From Gonium pectorale (Eukaryota; Chlorophyta; Chlorophyceae; Chlamydomonadales; Volvocaceae): a stretch of DNA of 64,000 nt. Shown in pieces: positions 21,312 to 33,700 of the stretch. The translations under genes and the position numbers were made by a program. Position 1 is the stretch's first letter. Every line of letters starts with the position of its first letter. Location: the NCBI GenBank assembly GCA_001584585.1, contig LSYV01000003.1:4272024-4336023 (forward strand), written 5' to 3'. The notes beneath the pieces were generated by a model. It searched no databases, was not told the origin of the DNA, and saw only the letters and a list, made by a program, of their open reading frames with translations.

Positions 21312-24300
21312 ATGCAATCACTCCAGGGCCAGCGGGCGTTCACGGCGGCCCGGCCATGCCACCGTATCCGCCAGCGCCTAGTTGTGCGCGCAGCCGCGGC
21401 GATCGCGCCCTCTGCAAAGGCAGCGAAGAAACCGAACTTTCCGTTCGTGAAGATCCAGGGGCAGGAGGAGATGAAGCTCGCCCTGCTGCTGAACGTCGTC
21501 GACCCCAACATCGGCGGTGTGCTCATCATGGGCGACCGTGGCACCGGGAAATCCGTCGCGGTGAGTGTTTGGAGCGTTCTCCGCTACACGTTTGAGCGGC
21601 GAGATGTGACGGTACCCAGGTAGCCCTCAACACCCTGGTCCCGGCACCGGCACTGCACCGGCAACCGGCAACAACCCTGAACGGCATAACCAGCCTCCTC
21701 AGACGCATATGAGTTTGTATTACTGGGTTGCGACTGGGGACCTGGGGTGCGCGACGGGCAAGTAGAGCAGCCTCCGGACACGAGGGTGGTGGAAGGGAAG
21801 CGCACCCCCCCGCCAGCTGAGTCCGGAACTACCGTGCCGAGGGGGCCTCCGATGCAAGCAGAAAGGATAAATGAGGCCAGCCAGCGCGCCCTGGGGCTCC
21901 AGTCGGAAGGCTCGACATGTGCGGCTGTCCGTCGCGGCGCACCCGGGCCGCAGGGCCGCTCGCCGTCCGCACGGCGCTGCCGTCCAACTGAAGCCTCGCT
22001 GAGCGGCCACTGTCGATCAGGATGCGTTCGAGTGTACTGCCAGCCTGCCGGCGAGGCAGCGGCACCCCGGCGTGCCCCCCGCGTTGCCGTGCCGTCTCGC
22101 ACGGAAGCCGGCCTCTCTGTCGCACAGGGTACACAGCACCACAGCTGGATATGGGCCCGGCCCGTTTCCCGGTACCTGGGCGCGATGCTTGAGATTAGGA
22201 GGCACCCGCTGACCGGCCTGCACTTTGCCCATAGCGGTGTCGCGCATCCAGGAACTCTGCCTCTGCCCACAGCTTGCACATGCTCCACGCCAGGCGCGCA
22301 GCTCCCAAGCCCTTCCCGCCCATCCGACCTCAATAGCCCTTGCGCACATGCCCTCATCCCCCAGCACGGCTGGCATGTTTACGATCTCCCCGCTCCCGTG
22401 TCTCTGTTCGTTCGTCCGCGCCCCAGGTCCGTGCTCTCGTGGACCTGCTTCCTCAGATCGATGTGATCGAGGGCGACTCGTTCAACTCCTCCCCCACCGA
22501 CCCCAAGCTCATGGGGCCGGACGCGCTGGAGCGCTGGCGGCGCGGCGAGAAGCTGCCCGCCACCACGATGCGCACGCCGCTGGTAGGGCGGGGCGTTGCC
22601 CTGGGGCGGGGCGGCGCACGGGGTGGGGCACGGGACAGGATTGGGGGTCCTGCGGCAGGGCAGGGAACGGGGCACAGCAGGGCTGTGCTAGTTCCGCGAG
22701 TGATGGGAGCGGACATGTGCTGGCGCCGGTCTGGGTGGGGGGCGGAATGACGCGGAACGCGAGCTGGAGGGCGGATTGGGGAACTCACGATGATTGAGCT
22801 GCTTGGGCCTGTAGTACCGTGGTACTGGGGACCGGAAATCCGGAGGGGGTGTCGGAGGAGAGCGGAGGGAGGGGCTTGGGGCGCAAGAAATCGGAACAGC
22901 GGAACGTGTTATCCTAGGTCGGGTCTGGGCTTGAGTGGCGCGGCGGGGCTTAGGCCCTGATCTCCGTGCCGAACAAGCGAGTAAGTACCTGTGGGCGCAC
23001 GTAGCCCGGGCTTCGTGGAGGCTTGGCGCGCTCCATCGGGGTCCAAGGCAATACGCCACGGCGGTACTCCAGCGGACGTGCCTCCCGCCGGCGGGGGCAC
23101 CCAGCGCTAGTGTTGGCCGTCCGGTGCATAGCATATCCCGGGCTGAAGCAGCTGCAGCCGACGCGACCAGTCTGCATCAAGCAATGGATGCCTGGCTGCT
23201 TGGCCTAGCGAACCCCGCGCCGCTATTCGGCTGGCGCTGCGCGCCCCATGCCGAGGCTGCGGCTCTCCCCGGGGCCTCGACGCCACCGCATGCTGGCCTA
23301 TCGCTCCTGACTCTCCGCACGTCCTGCGCGGCGCCATTTCCGCCTCACCTATTGCTCCCAGCCCATCATTCTCGTGCCGAGTTGTCTCGAATGCCACAAC
23401 CCCGACTCCCGTCCTGACCGTGGCTGCCTGCCTGCGCCGCTCCGCCCCCCAGGTTGAGCTGCCCCTGGGCGCCACTGAGGACCGCATCTGCGGCACCATC
23501 GACATCGAGAAGGCGCTTACGCAGGGCATTAAAGCCTACGAGCCGGGCCTGCTGGTGGGGCTGCGGGAGCGGGGGCATGGGGCCGGGGCGGTTTGGAATG
23601 GTGGGACGCTGTTAGGCTGACGGGTGCAGGGCGGGCATACAAGGAAGCATGGGAGCAAGTGTGTCTCGCTTTTGTCCCGGAAGGGCTGACTGTAAGGCAG
23701 GGAAGAGGGCCCCATTGAAAAGGACAAAAATGCGGATGGGAGCAGGTGACGGACTCGACACTGCTGCCTGCCCGGCACCCTTTCCCAGCCGATGGCCCCC
23801 CTCGCGCCCCGCCTCGCCTCGCCGACCTCTCGGCCCCACGCCAAGGCCCGTCTTCCAGGTCATGCACGATGCCTTGACTCACGACCCAATTCCTCCGATC
23901 CACCCACCCACCACCCACCCATCATACCCCAGGCCAAGGCCAACCGCGGTATCCTGTACGTGGACGAGGTGAACCTGCTGGACGACGGTCTGGTGGACGT
24001 GGTGTTGGACTCGTCCGCCAGCGGTCTTAACACGGTGGAGCGCGAGGGCGTGTCCATCGTGCACCCTGCCAAGTTCATCATGATTGGCTCGGGTAACCCC
24101 GCCGAGGGCGAGCTGCGCCCGCAGCTGCTGGACCGCTTCGGCATGAGCGTCAACGTGGGCACCCTGGTGGACACCAAGCAGCGCACGCAGATGGTGCTGG
24201 ACAGGTGGGGGCTGGAAAATGGTTTTCTCACGCCAGAAGCAAGCGTTTGACGAGTTCACACTGGCCTTCAGTGGTAGCCTCCCGCGCTGGGAGGGGGGCG

Positions 24301-26073
24301 GCCCAGCCCGGCCCGTGGGCAGGCCAGGGAGGCCACCTTCGTCCGTGGGCAAGCCCGGGAGGAACGTAGAGGGGAAAAAGAAGGTATAGAAGACGTACTT
24401 GTTCACAGAGGCCTTTGGCACGCATGCCTTCCCGTCCCGAACCGGGGTTGGGGTTTGGGAAAGGGTGGGACATGGGATGGTGGGATAGACATATTGCGCG
24501 ATATGCGGGGGCGAGAGCATCGCGCATGCTACTTACAACGGCTTCAGGTTGTTCTGGGGTGTTGAGGAGGGTACAGGAGCGAGGAGGGCGATTGTTCGGC
24601 AGAGTGTTGGCGGCAGTCGCTCTGGGCGAGGGCGAGCTGGTGTGTGGGGCTGGAGGGCTGGGCGCAACCTCCCGCATGGGTGCTGTGGGTGCGCGGGAGG
24701 GGGGCGGGTCGCAGGGGCCCGGCAGCGGGTGCCGCCCGCATGGACGCAACCTCGTGGCGGCGCCGGGCGTCCCGTGGTCCTGCCCAGCCCCGCCCAAGCG
24801 CGTCCATTGGCCTGGTTCAAGGATGAAGCACGCGGTTAGAGCGCATACGGCCGTCCCAACCCCGGTTCCCCGTGCCGCCTTGGCGCCCGCACAGGCTTGC
24901 GTACGAGTCCGACCCAGATGCCTTCGTGGACAGCTGCCGGCCCGAGCAAGACGCCCTGACCACCAAGCTGCAGGCGGCCCGCGACCGCCTCAAGAAGGTC
25001 AAGATCAGCACCGAGCTGCAGGTGGGGGCGTTGCGCGACGCGGTAGGCCCAGGCGGAGCCGTGCCCATCCGCCCAGGGGGCCCTTTCCACACACACACGA
25101 CTTTACCACTGCCGCTGTCCACCAAGCACGCCTCGCCGTTCTATGGAATGGGCACGCGCGCTTCCCTTCCTGGGCACGCGTGCGCCCTTGCCGCGCTCCC
25201 GCCAAGCCGGGCCCTCCTCCCGCCAAGCCCCGCTGCCCTGACATGCGCACGCATGCGCGATCAACCCCGCTGGTCGGCCATTTGCAAGCTTTTTCTCACG
25301 GACTGCCAACCACCCGCTTCCCTACCCTCCCCGCTCGCGGCCTGAGGATGCCTTCCTACCCACTCCCCCCACGTTCGCGGCCGTGCCACCCCCACCCACC
25401 AGGTGCTCATCTCGGACATCTGCTCCCGCCTGGACGTGGACGGCCTGCGCGGCGACATTGTGATCAACCGCGCCGCCAAGGCGCTGGTGGCCTTCGAGGG
25501 CCGATCCGAGGTGACAGTCAAGGACGTGGAGCGGATCATCTCATCCTGCCTCAACCACCGGTGAGAGAGGGACGGGAGGGAGGGACAACCCGGTACGGGG
25601 GTTGGCTGGGAGCAGCCCAACAGGGAATGGAACACTGGAACATCAGAGTCGGGGACGCCGCGTGGGCGATCCGCCCTCTCAAGGATGCAATGAACGGGGG
25701 ACGGGGACGGCCAGGGCTTCAACTACCCTGGCGTGATATCTCTCCACCCATATGGGTTCTAGGTTCCGTCGCGCACCATGCCTCCGAAGTCCATACCGCA
25801 CCCGACCCCGGACCGCGCTCCCCTACCATCGCCTCTCTTCGCCGCAGTCTCCGCAAGGACCCGCTGGACCCCATTGACAACGGCACCAAGGTGGCGTTGC
25901 TCTTCCGCCGCCTGACGGACCCCGAGGTGCAGCGCCGCGAGGAGGAGGCGCGGCGGGCCAAGGAGGAGGCCGCCAAGAAGGCCAAGGAGGCGGGCGCAGC
26001 CGGCGGCGCCAACCGGCCGGCGGGTGCCAAGGCCGGCGCGTGGTCGGGCATTGGCGTGCCCACGCGCCGGTAG
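21312..26073 (+). CDS. CHLI2: Magnesium chelatase subunit I, isoform 2 type, 7 exons, 429 aa
   Basis: Exons 21312-21560, 22427-22582, 23453-23554, 23933-24204, 24895-25021, 25403-25560 and 25848-26073 join in frame. CHLI is the AAA+ ATPase that, with CHLD and CHLH, inserts Mg2+ into protoporphyrin IX in the plastid, the first step specific to chlorophyll. Seen: a plastid transit peptide with a VVRAAAA cleavage-type end; Walker A GDRGTGKS (74-81); Walker B ILYVDE (176-181); [11 protein letters not shown]; Cys in [14 protein letters not shown] and [10 protein letters not shown], positions linked to redox control in plant CHLI. Compared with my memory of CHLI1 it has diverged ([20 protein letters not shown]) and carries an extra basic, Ala/Lys-rich coiled tail after the last conserved block (KVALLFRRL), as in algal CHLI2. 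CHLI2 is thought to support CHLI1 rather than replace it. Confidence 0.93.
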
Positions 26074-27784
26074 GCAGCAGAGCGGGGGGGGGACAGGAGG
26101 GCGAGCCGCAACCTTGACACGGATTCCGGGATTGGGGTTACTTGGCATGGGGGTTTGGCTGACTGTGGGCGACATGAGGGTAGCGAAATGCGGGCCTGCA
26201 GTCCGCTTTTGGGGCTGCGAGTTAGGGACTAAGGAGGGTGACGCGTGTGGAGTGGGGCGCGTGTGAGTGACGCAGGCTTCTCCTGCCGAAGGCTGCAGTG
26301 GAGGTAAGGGGCCGCCGTGAGCCCGCCGGCTGGCTCTGGACACTGACACACAGGAAGTGGGATATGGGCACGTGAGGCGCTGATAAGGCACTGATGAGTC
26401 GCGGGGCTGGGGACCCCCAGGCCCCAGATTTTACTGCACAGGCGTGCGTGCCCCAGGGGAATGAACTTGTATGTTGTTGCTGCCCTGGATCATTTAGGGC
26501 TTCCGCGTATGTTGTGTACGAGTCCGAAGCGGGGCGGCAGGGGCCATGTGGGCAGGGCAGCTGCATGCTGTCCATGCTGTCGGATGGGTATCCATGGAAT
26601 TAAGGACATTCCGCCCCAAGTGGGGGCGAGGAGAACCCAACACGTGCGGTGCACTTTGTAACGTTGGAGCTCGATGGAAGCGTTACTATCATGCGCATGT
26701 ATGCTTATGAACATGGTAGGAGGAACAGCTCGTGGGCTCCCTCTTTCTGTGCAGGTTTCTGTTTTTTCTCGCACCAAGTAGCTTGCAAAGACGGCACGAC
26801 GCTTTCCCGGCGCCAGGGAGCCGAGGCGCCCGCTTCTCACCGCACGCGTCAGTCCTACGGGCTTCCCCTCCCCAGTCTGTCCCAGTAAGCACGGCCAATG
26901 CCCTAAATATTTAATTGTGGACCCAGGACCGGACCCACAAGTTCACACATCAAACCACGTTGGGCTCAAGACAGAAACCCGCAACCTCGGTGAAACCCGG
27001 TAAGCCTGGTACGCCAACGGGTCAGCATGTCAAACGACAACCGCCTAGCCTGGACATGTCAGTCATCAGTCAAATTCTGTTAAAAGACCACGCAATCCAG
27101 CGGCACGAGAAACCACCGGTTGCTCCTCAGCCCGCGTTCCACAGCTACACCGTGACGGCAGCAACGCGAAGGCGCCCACCGCCGGCAGTGCTGGCCGGGG
27201 CGTTTGGCCGGCCGCCCCGGCCTCTTGCCAAACCGGCCTCTTGCCAACAGCACAGCGCTGCAGCCGCGTCCGGACTCCACGCGCCAACGGCCGTACCACG
27301 AGCACCCCTGCTGGAAGGGCTGAATACCCAGATCCGGATCGGTCGTGCAAAGCCAGCAGCTACAGGCAGGGGCCACGACGGATCCACAACGGTGGCGCGC
27401 CACCCATTTCGTCCAAGCGCACTTGTTCGTTGCGTGGCGGCGGCCGCGCTAAAGCGCACAGCCAGCAAGCCAAGCAGTTTGGGCCCAAGCGAAGCGGAGC
27501 GCTGCAGTGCACACTGAGCGATGCATCCTCTCCATGCACACGCCAGCGTCCCCGCTCCGCAGCGAACACGGGCTGTGCCGACCTGGCGTTGGCCGTCACG
27601 GGACGGTGTACGGGGTACCTCCTTGCCTCCGTGCCCCCAGGGCGGTCGTGCACCCGGGCGGACCCCCCCCCTGGCTGGCACGCCCTGCCGACGGCGAGAC
27701 CCGCTGTTCCTCCTGCTGCTGCTGCCAGTTCAACGCAACTCTCCCCTTTCCCCTCCCCTCTCTTTCGGCCCTCGCCCCGGGCCT
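26074..27784. other. Convergent intergenic region (CHLI2 / CPP1-like)
   Basis: Holds the CHLI2 3' UTR with TGTAA at 26657-26661, and the 3' flank of the minus-strand CPP1-like gene. ORFs here (for example 26915-27517, +) show no domain or exon logic. Confidence 0.5.
26657..26661 (+). terminator. TGTAA polyadenylation signal for CHLI2
   Basis: The only TGTAA seen in the 600 bases after the CHLI2 stop, on the coding strand. It implies a 3' UTR of about 0.6 kb. Confidence 0.55.
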
Positions 27785-29635
27785 TTACTTTACGTACACG
27801 TTGGCCACGCCCAGCAGCATGACCACACAGAAGGTGCCTACCGACCGGAACGAGGTGCCCAGCAGCGGGGCCAGCGGGGCGGTCAGTGCAGCCATCAACT
27901 GCGGGTGCGCGCACAGGGCATGGAGGGGGAAAGGGGCAGCGCAGGGAGGGCTTACAAAGGATGCCCGCCGGTAAGGGTAAGGGGCACGGTGACGGTCGCG
28001 CACAAGGCCGGGCAGTTGCCCTGCATGGAGCGTGGTACCAAGTCCATGGGGGAGGGGGTTTAGAATAGGCACGGCAGACCACAGCAACGGTGGTCACGCC
28101 ATGGCGTCAGGGGTGGGCCACCCTCGATGCGCCGGGCCCGGTGGCAGCAGCGCTGCTAGAGGATACCCCGCCCCTGTACGAGAGCCAAGCTGTACAAACC
28201 GACCAGGACCAACCCGCCTCATCGCCCCGCCAGCCGGCCCTGCGGGCCCTGCCGCGCCCTGCCCCATTGACCGCCCTGCTGGCACTCACCCCGCAAGCCG
28301 CCGCGAGCACAATGACGGTTGTAAGGATTGCCCCCACGATGGGGTTCCCCCCGAAAAAGGGCCCCTCGGGGTCCCGCTTCACGCGCTTGTTCTGGTACTT
28401 GTAAACGCTGTAGGCGAAGGAAGCCGCCAGCGGGAAGGACTGGTCCGTGGAGAACATGGCCCTGGAGCCGGGTGAGGGTGGAGGGCGAGAAAGGGAGGGA
28501 GGATGACAGCGAGTCAGGAGAGCCAGGAGGGCGGAGCGGTGTAGGGTACCGGTGAAGAAGAGCTGCGCAGCAACCAAAATGGCATGTGCTCCAGGTACGC
28601 AGACCGTGTGCTTTGTGTGGGCTGCAGGTGTGCCGCGGCCCCTGTACGCGGGCAGCTGCAGCCCGGCCCCAGATTCCGCGGCCGCTCGGGCTACCCCGGC
28701 GCCCCTGCCAGCGCGCGCACATCGGCGGGTACGTAGCGCGCGCCGCGCCCCCCGCCCCACATACCCCCTCACCAGAGTGCCAGCGCCGCAAAGACGGACC
28801 CCTCGTTGATGACCGTCGTGAGCGTGATGGTTGGGTCGATGATGTCGTTGATCTTCTTCTGCCAGGACGCCTTGGCGCTGCCCAGCACGCCGCCCCGGCC
28901 GCCCATGCGGATGGGCTGGAAGCCGTACTTGTGCCGGTCCTTCATCTTCTCCTGCACGGTCCGCGCCCGGCCATACGTGCCCCGCACGCGTCATTGCAGC
29001 GCACATGGGCACGAGAGTGGATGCCGGTGCTCGCTGCTGCGTCATGTGCCAAGCCCCCAAGCATGTTGAATGCTCTCTTGCCGCGGCAGGAGTGCGTGGC
29101 CTCTGTGAGGAGCGCCGCCCACGACTCGACGTTGTGGTCGGGAGCACAACCCGACGTCCCCTTTGCCCCTGCTGCGAGGTGCCCTGAAATCCCAGCGTTT
29201 TAGTGTCCGCGCCGGGTTAGGTCGCTGGTCGCACCTTAATGATGCTGTCAAAGGCCAGCTCGATAGCCTCCCGGCTGGGTTCATGCCATTTGTAGAGCTC
29301 GTACAGGTAGTTGCGGGCATCCTGGACCTCCTCAAATCCCGCGTCACGGCCCAGACCCAGTAGCCTGCACGTTTGAACGACCGGGAGGGAGAGACGGGAC
29401 GTGCCCCGGGGTGGGGGTTGCCCCTCGACTTTGCTGGTGGGTGGCCGGGATTAGTCGCGGGGCTTTACCTGTAGGGATCGCGCTCCTTTCGCCGCGGAAA
29501 GGGCTTGTAGTCCTGTCCCTGCGCCCGCTCCGCGTGCTGCGCATCCCCAGAGGCGTCGAAAGCCGCTGAGGCGGATGGAGGGTGTGGCAGTGGTATAGCC
29601 ACGCTCGTGCGATGCCTATGGTGCCTGCAGCGCAT
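27785..29635 (-). CDS. DUF3353/CPP1-like plastid membrane protein with a J-like region, 5 exons, 253 aa
   Basis: Minus-strand exons 29635-29469, 29364-29235, 28951-28773, 28461-28290 and 27898-27785 stay in frame. After a basic N-terminal leader comes a degenerate J-like segment (DPYRLLGLGRDAGFEEVQ, then ARNYLYELYKWHEPSREAIE), typical of the family that includes CPP1, the chaperone-like protein of protochlorophyllide oxidoreductase. There is no HPD. Next is a basic stretch (EKMKDRHKYGFQP) and three to four hydrophobic segments (FAALALWAMF; NPIVGAILTTVIVLAAACG; VGTFCVVMLLGVANVYV), fitting a chloroplast envelope or thylakoid protein. Size is close to Arabidopsis CPP1 family members. Which paralogue it is cannot be told; the IKEKMKDRHKYGF block suggests the non-CPP1 branch. 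Start at 29635 is the first in-frame ATG, but CTGCAG just after it could be an acceptor from an earlier exon. Confidence 0.75.
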
Positions 29636-30767
29636 TTGGGGCCTTCTGTCAGAGCTCGTCGCGCTGAATCGAGTCGCTAGGCGCCGTCAACCACCGATGC
29701 TCTCTGCCCATGTCTATTAATTTCACCTTAGCAAGTGTGGGATCTGGCCAATTGGGCGGCTGCAGCAAGGGCCGGCGAGGCCGGAGCCCGAGCGCCCGAG
29801 CGCCTGCATTCTTTTTTCCTTGCGTTCGCTTCTGTTAGTAAATAGAATCCAGACTGATGACTTTAATTCTTGTTCTGGACTAATTCCTAACAGGCACCAA
29901 TGCCCGCGTGTTGTGGGTTAGGTGGTTGCGCATGATGAGATGGGGCCAAATTTCGCGTACGGCCACAGGGGAGAGGGTTTAGAAATATAGGACACAGCGA
30001 GTGTAAGCAAATGCAAGCGTCGTTACGCCAGCGCCGCAAGCATCGACCTGCCCCCTCTGCACCTCCTGCACACCGCACAGTCCACCGGAACGCTGTCCAA
30101 ATTGTCCATGAAGATCATAAAACACAAGGACTTCATCAGATCTAGGCGAGCAGCTTACCGGGCCACACCATGGTCCCACGGTTCGCCTTGTCGCCCACAT
30201 GCCCCTGCCTCTCCCTGCCCCACAAAGCCTCCCCGTAGCCCGTTGTGTCAGTTGTCTGAATACCCCGCCTCGTATGGACCTGCTCGAACGGGGACGGATC
30301 CAGGCCAGGGACACAGGAGGCATGCGCAGTGCACGCCACAAGGTAGCCGCTACGATGCTGGCCAACTGCTGGCCACGGTCGCTACACCCGCTGCGGTGTG
30401 GCCCCCTGCCGGGGTTACGGCGGTGCAAAACTGGGCAGCCGGTGCAGCAGCTTGACAGCCGACTCGTGTTCCGTCCTGCAGCGACGCCGCCATCTGCCAC
30501 CCCCCACTAGTTCCACCCCCTCCTCCCCTGCGCCGCACATCCAACAGCATCACCGCCATACCTCCTCGCTAGTCAGCTGCGACCGCTACGCAGCCATGCG
30601 CTAACCCGTGCCCAACAGGCGTCAGCGCCAGGCCGCATGGCTGCCAGCGCGCTGCAGAGCCGGCGGGCACCGCCCTTGTGACGCACTCAACGCCGCGCCC
30701 CTGCCTGGGCCGCAAGCCGCCTGGCCGATACCCCATGAACGGGATGGCGCTGGTGTGAGGCGCCCAC
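29636..30767. other. Intergenic between two minus-strand genes
   Basis: Contains the promoter of the CPP1-like gene (right of 29635; AT-rich at 29835-29890) and the HSLU 3' UTR. No supportable coding region on either strand. Confidence 0.5.
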
Positions 30768-33700
30768 TCACAGGATGTAGCGCGTGAGGTCCTGCTTTTG
30801 CAGCAGGCTGCTCAGGGTCCGCTCCACGTGGGCCTTGTCAATCACATACGTGACCCGCGGACGCGGCGCCGCCGCCGGCCCTCCCGCCTCCGCTCCCGCT
30901 GCCCCCGCCTCTCCGCTCCCCTGTACCCCTTCGCCCGCGACTGCCGCGCCCGCGGCCGCCCCGGCCCCCGCCGCCGCCGCCTCCTCCGGTCCCGCTGCCG
31001 CCGCCTGGCGCTCCCGCTGCGCCGCCGCCACCAGCTCGGGCGCGGAGAAGCTCACCTCCTCCACCACCCGCTCCAGCACGGCGTGCAGCCGCCTGGCGCC
31101 GATGTTGTCTAGGCTGCGATTGACCTCCTCCGCCACGCGGGTCATCTCGGCCAGTGCCTCCGCCGTGAACTCGAGGTCTACGCCCTCGGCAGCCAGCAGC
31201 ACCTGCAGGGGGGGCGCACGAGGCGCCGACATGGGGGCGTGGTGCGGGTCAGAGGATGTGGGCAGGCTCCGCTGGCTTGGAACCTGGAGCTTAGAGAACG
31301 GAGCGGCGCCCAGGCGTCCATTTGGGACCCCTGCGTCCATTTAGGACCCCGTGAGCGATGACATGACCGATGCGGGCCTGGGCTGCCGGTGGCAGCTGCA
31401 CCGGGGAAGCGCAATGGGGCGCCCGTGCGAAGGTGGGGTGGGGCGCAGGGAGAAGTACGGGGGTAGGGACGGGGACGCAACACAGCCCACGGCGAGGGGA
31501 TGGGAAAGGTGGCGATGAAGGTAAGGGGAAGGTGGGGAATGGGCTGGGCAGGCGCGTCGAAAGGGTGCCAGCAGCAGGGAAGGGGGATGCTACCGGCCAT
31601 AGCTCCCGGGCACATCGTAGGCTGCACAAAAGAGACACCAGACGCCCACCGTACATCTCCCCCCCTGCGGAGCCCTCCCAACCCCTGGCTTCCAGTTCCC
31701 CTCACAGTTCACCTGCTGCTGCTTAATGAGGTTGTACTCGGGCTCCGTGAGGATGCGCAGGAAGTCGTGGCGGCTCAGCGGCTTGAGCTCCACGCGGATG
31801 GGCAGGCGGCCCTGGGCGGGGAGAGCAGCGCACGTGCCTTCGAATTCCAGTCCGCCGGGTTCAGGTTGGGGACAAAAGAGAGCGGGAACAATCCTGAAAC
31901 CCGCAGGCCCTGGGAAGGCTGTTCCCTGCCAGACAGCATTCCGCAATCAGGGGGTCTTACTGCGCAATTGTGGGTTGTCACGAGGTCAGGCGGCTTTCAC
32001 AGCCGAGGCCGCCGCCGCGTCGCCGTTCAAACCCCCCGCTGCAACGTAGCACACCGGACATTGGCGCTGCCCCCGCGTGCCCCCACGTGGCCCCCTCCGC
32101 CTGTGCCGTCGCGCGCCGCCCAGAAGCGGTGGTGGCGCCGCCCATGCCCGGACGTCTGTCCTGCCCTGCTGTGCACCCGCATGGCGCCTGCAGCCCGCCC
32201 GGCCGCGCACCTGCAGCTCGGCCATGAGGTCCGAGGGCTTGACCGAGTGGAAGGCGCCCGCGCAGATGAACAGGATGTGGTCGGTGTTGACGTTGCCGTG
32301 CTTGGTGCTGACCACGGAGCCCTGGGAGGCGCCGGAAGGCAGGGAGGGAGGGCGGTCTGGCGAAGACGGTCCGGAGGACAGCAGCATCGAGTGTGTAGGG
32401 CAGCGAGGAGGCCGTCCGAGAGCAGGCACAGTCAGACGGGCGGGACCCCGGCGAACGGCTTTGCAGGGGTTTTGGCACAGCAGCGGCAGTGCAGTACGGG
32501 CAGGGAGCTGGCTCGTGAGGCACAGCGCAACCGCGGCCAGGACGCTAGCCAGCTCAAGCCTGGGGCCTGGAGCAGCCTGGCCCTTCCCGCCCTCCCCGCC
32601 TCCCCTCCCTTCCCGCCGCCCTGCCCCATCCCCTGCTCACCTCGATGATGGGCAGCAGGTCCCGCTGCACGCCCTCGCTGGAGGGGTCGCCGCTGCGCCA
32701 GGAGCGCTCCCCGCGACCCCCGCTCACGATCTTGTCGATCTGGGGAGCCGATGGGAGGAGCAGGGTGTGAAAAGTATTATGCCGAGGGGAATGAGAATTT
32801 CAGTTAAATGATACATACGGTATACCAAGTTCCTTATTCGCCAGGGAAAGGCCGAAGCAAGTCCGCCAGCCACCCATTGCCATACGGGGCTTCTTCCATC
32901 CCTGGCACCGCCCCCGCTGTCCAAGAGCTGTTCTGTGCTGTGCTGTGAGCCCACCTCGTCGATGAAGACGATGCCGTCCTGCTCCGTGGCCGCTATAGCC
33001 TCCTTGATGAGCTGCTCCGGGGGGAACATGCGCTCGGCCTCAGCGTCCTCCAGGAGGGGCCGAGCCTCGCGGACCTGCGGGTGCGAGTTGCAGGGTGCAG
33101 GAGGAAGCGGCGCGGGAGCGGTGCACGGGAGTTGGCAAGGTCCGAGGGGGTGGGGGTGCAAGGCAGTGGGCGAGAGGTTCTTCAGGCACTCCCGGGAACG
33201 GAGCGGGACTGCGCTGCTCCAGCTCCTCCTCTGGTGCCCCCCTCCGGCCGCCGGACGCTGCCAGCAGTCAATAACTACACGCCCTCGAACTGAGTACCAC
33301 CTCCGTCTCCCCCCGCCCCACCCCGCCCCCGCACCCCCGCTCCCAAGCCCCACCTTGAGCGTGCGCACGTCCCGCTTGCCGCTCATGAGGCGCTCCAGGT
33401 TGATGAGCACGGGGCCCTGGGGCCCGCCCCCGCCCCCCAGGTCGATCACGCCGCCCCCTCCGCGGCCTCCCCCACTGGCGGGCGGCGTCAGGTCCACCTG
33501 GATAAAAGCATCCTCCAGCTCGCCTGTCGGGGCGGTCCGTGGCGGGACACAGACAAGTGGGTTACAGAGCAAACATGTGTATGTGCATGTGTGTATGTGT
33601 ATACCGAAGATACATTTCGAAAGGGATAGGACGGGACTCAGGCGGTGACCCTGCGTTCGCGCTTCTCGCCGGGGTACGGCCCTAAGCAGTCAGGGTCAGC

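Noticed and set aside
24415..26073. 552-codon + frame overlapping the CHLI2 exons
   Set aside because: It runs through CHLI2 introns and shares only the last exon's frame; the spliced model gives a complete conserved protein.
26915..27517. 200-codon + frame
   Set aside because: Low-complexity Arg/Pro/Ala composition and no relation to neighbouring exons.
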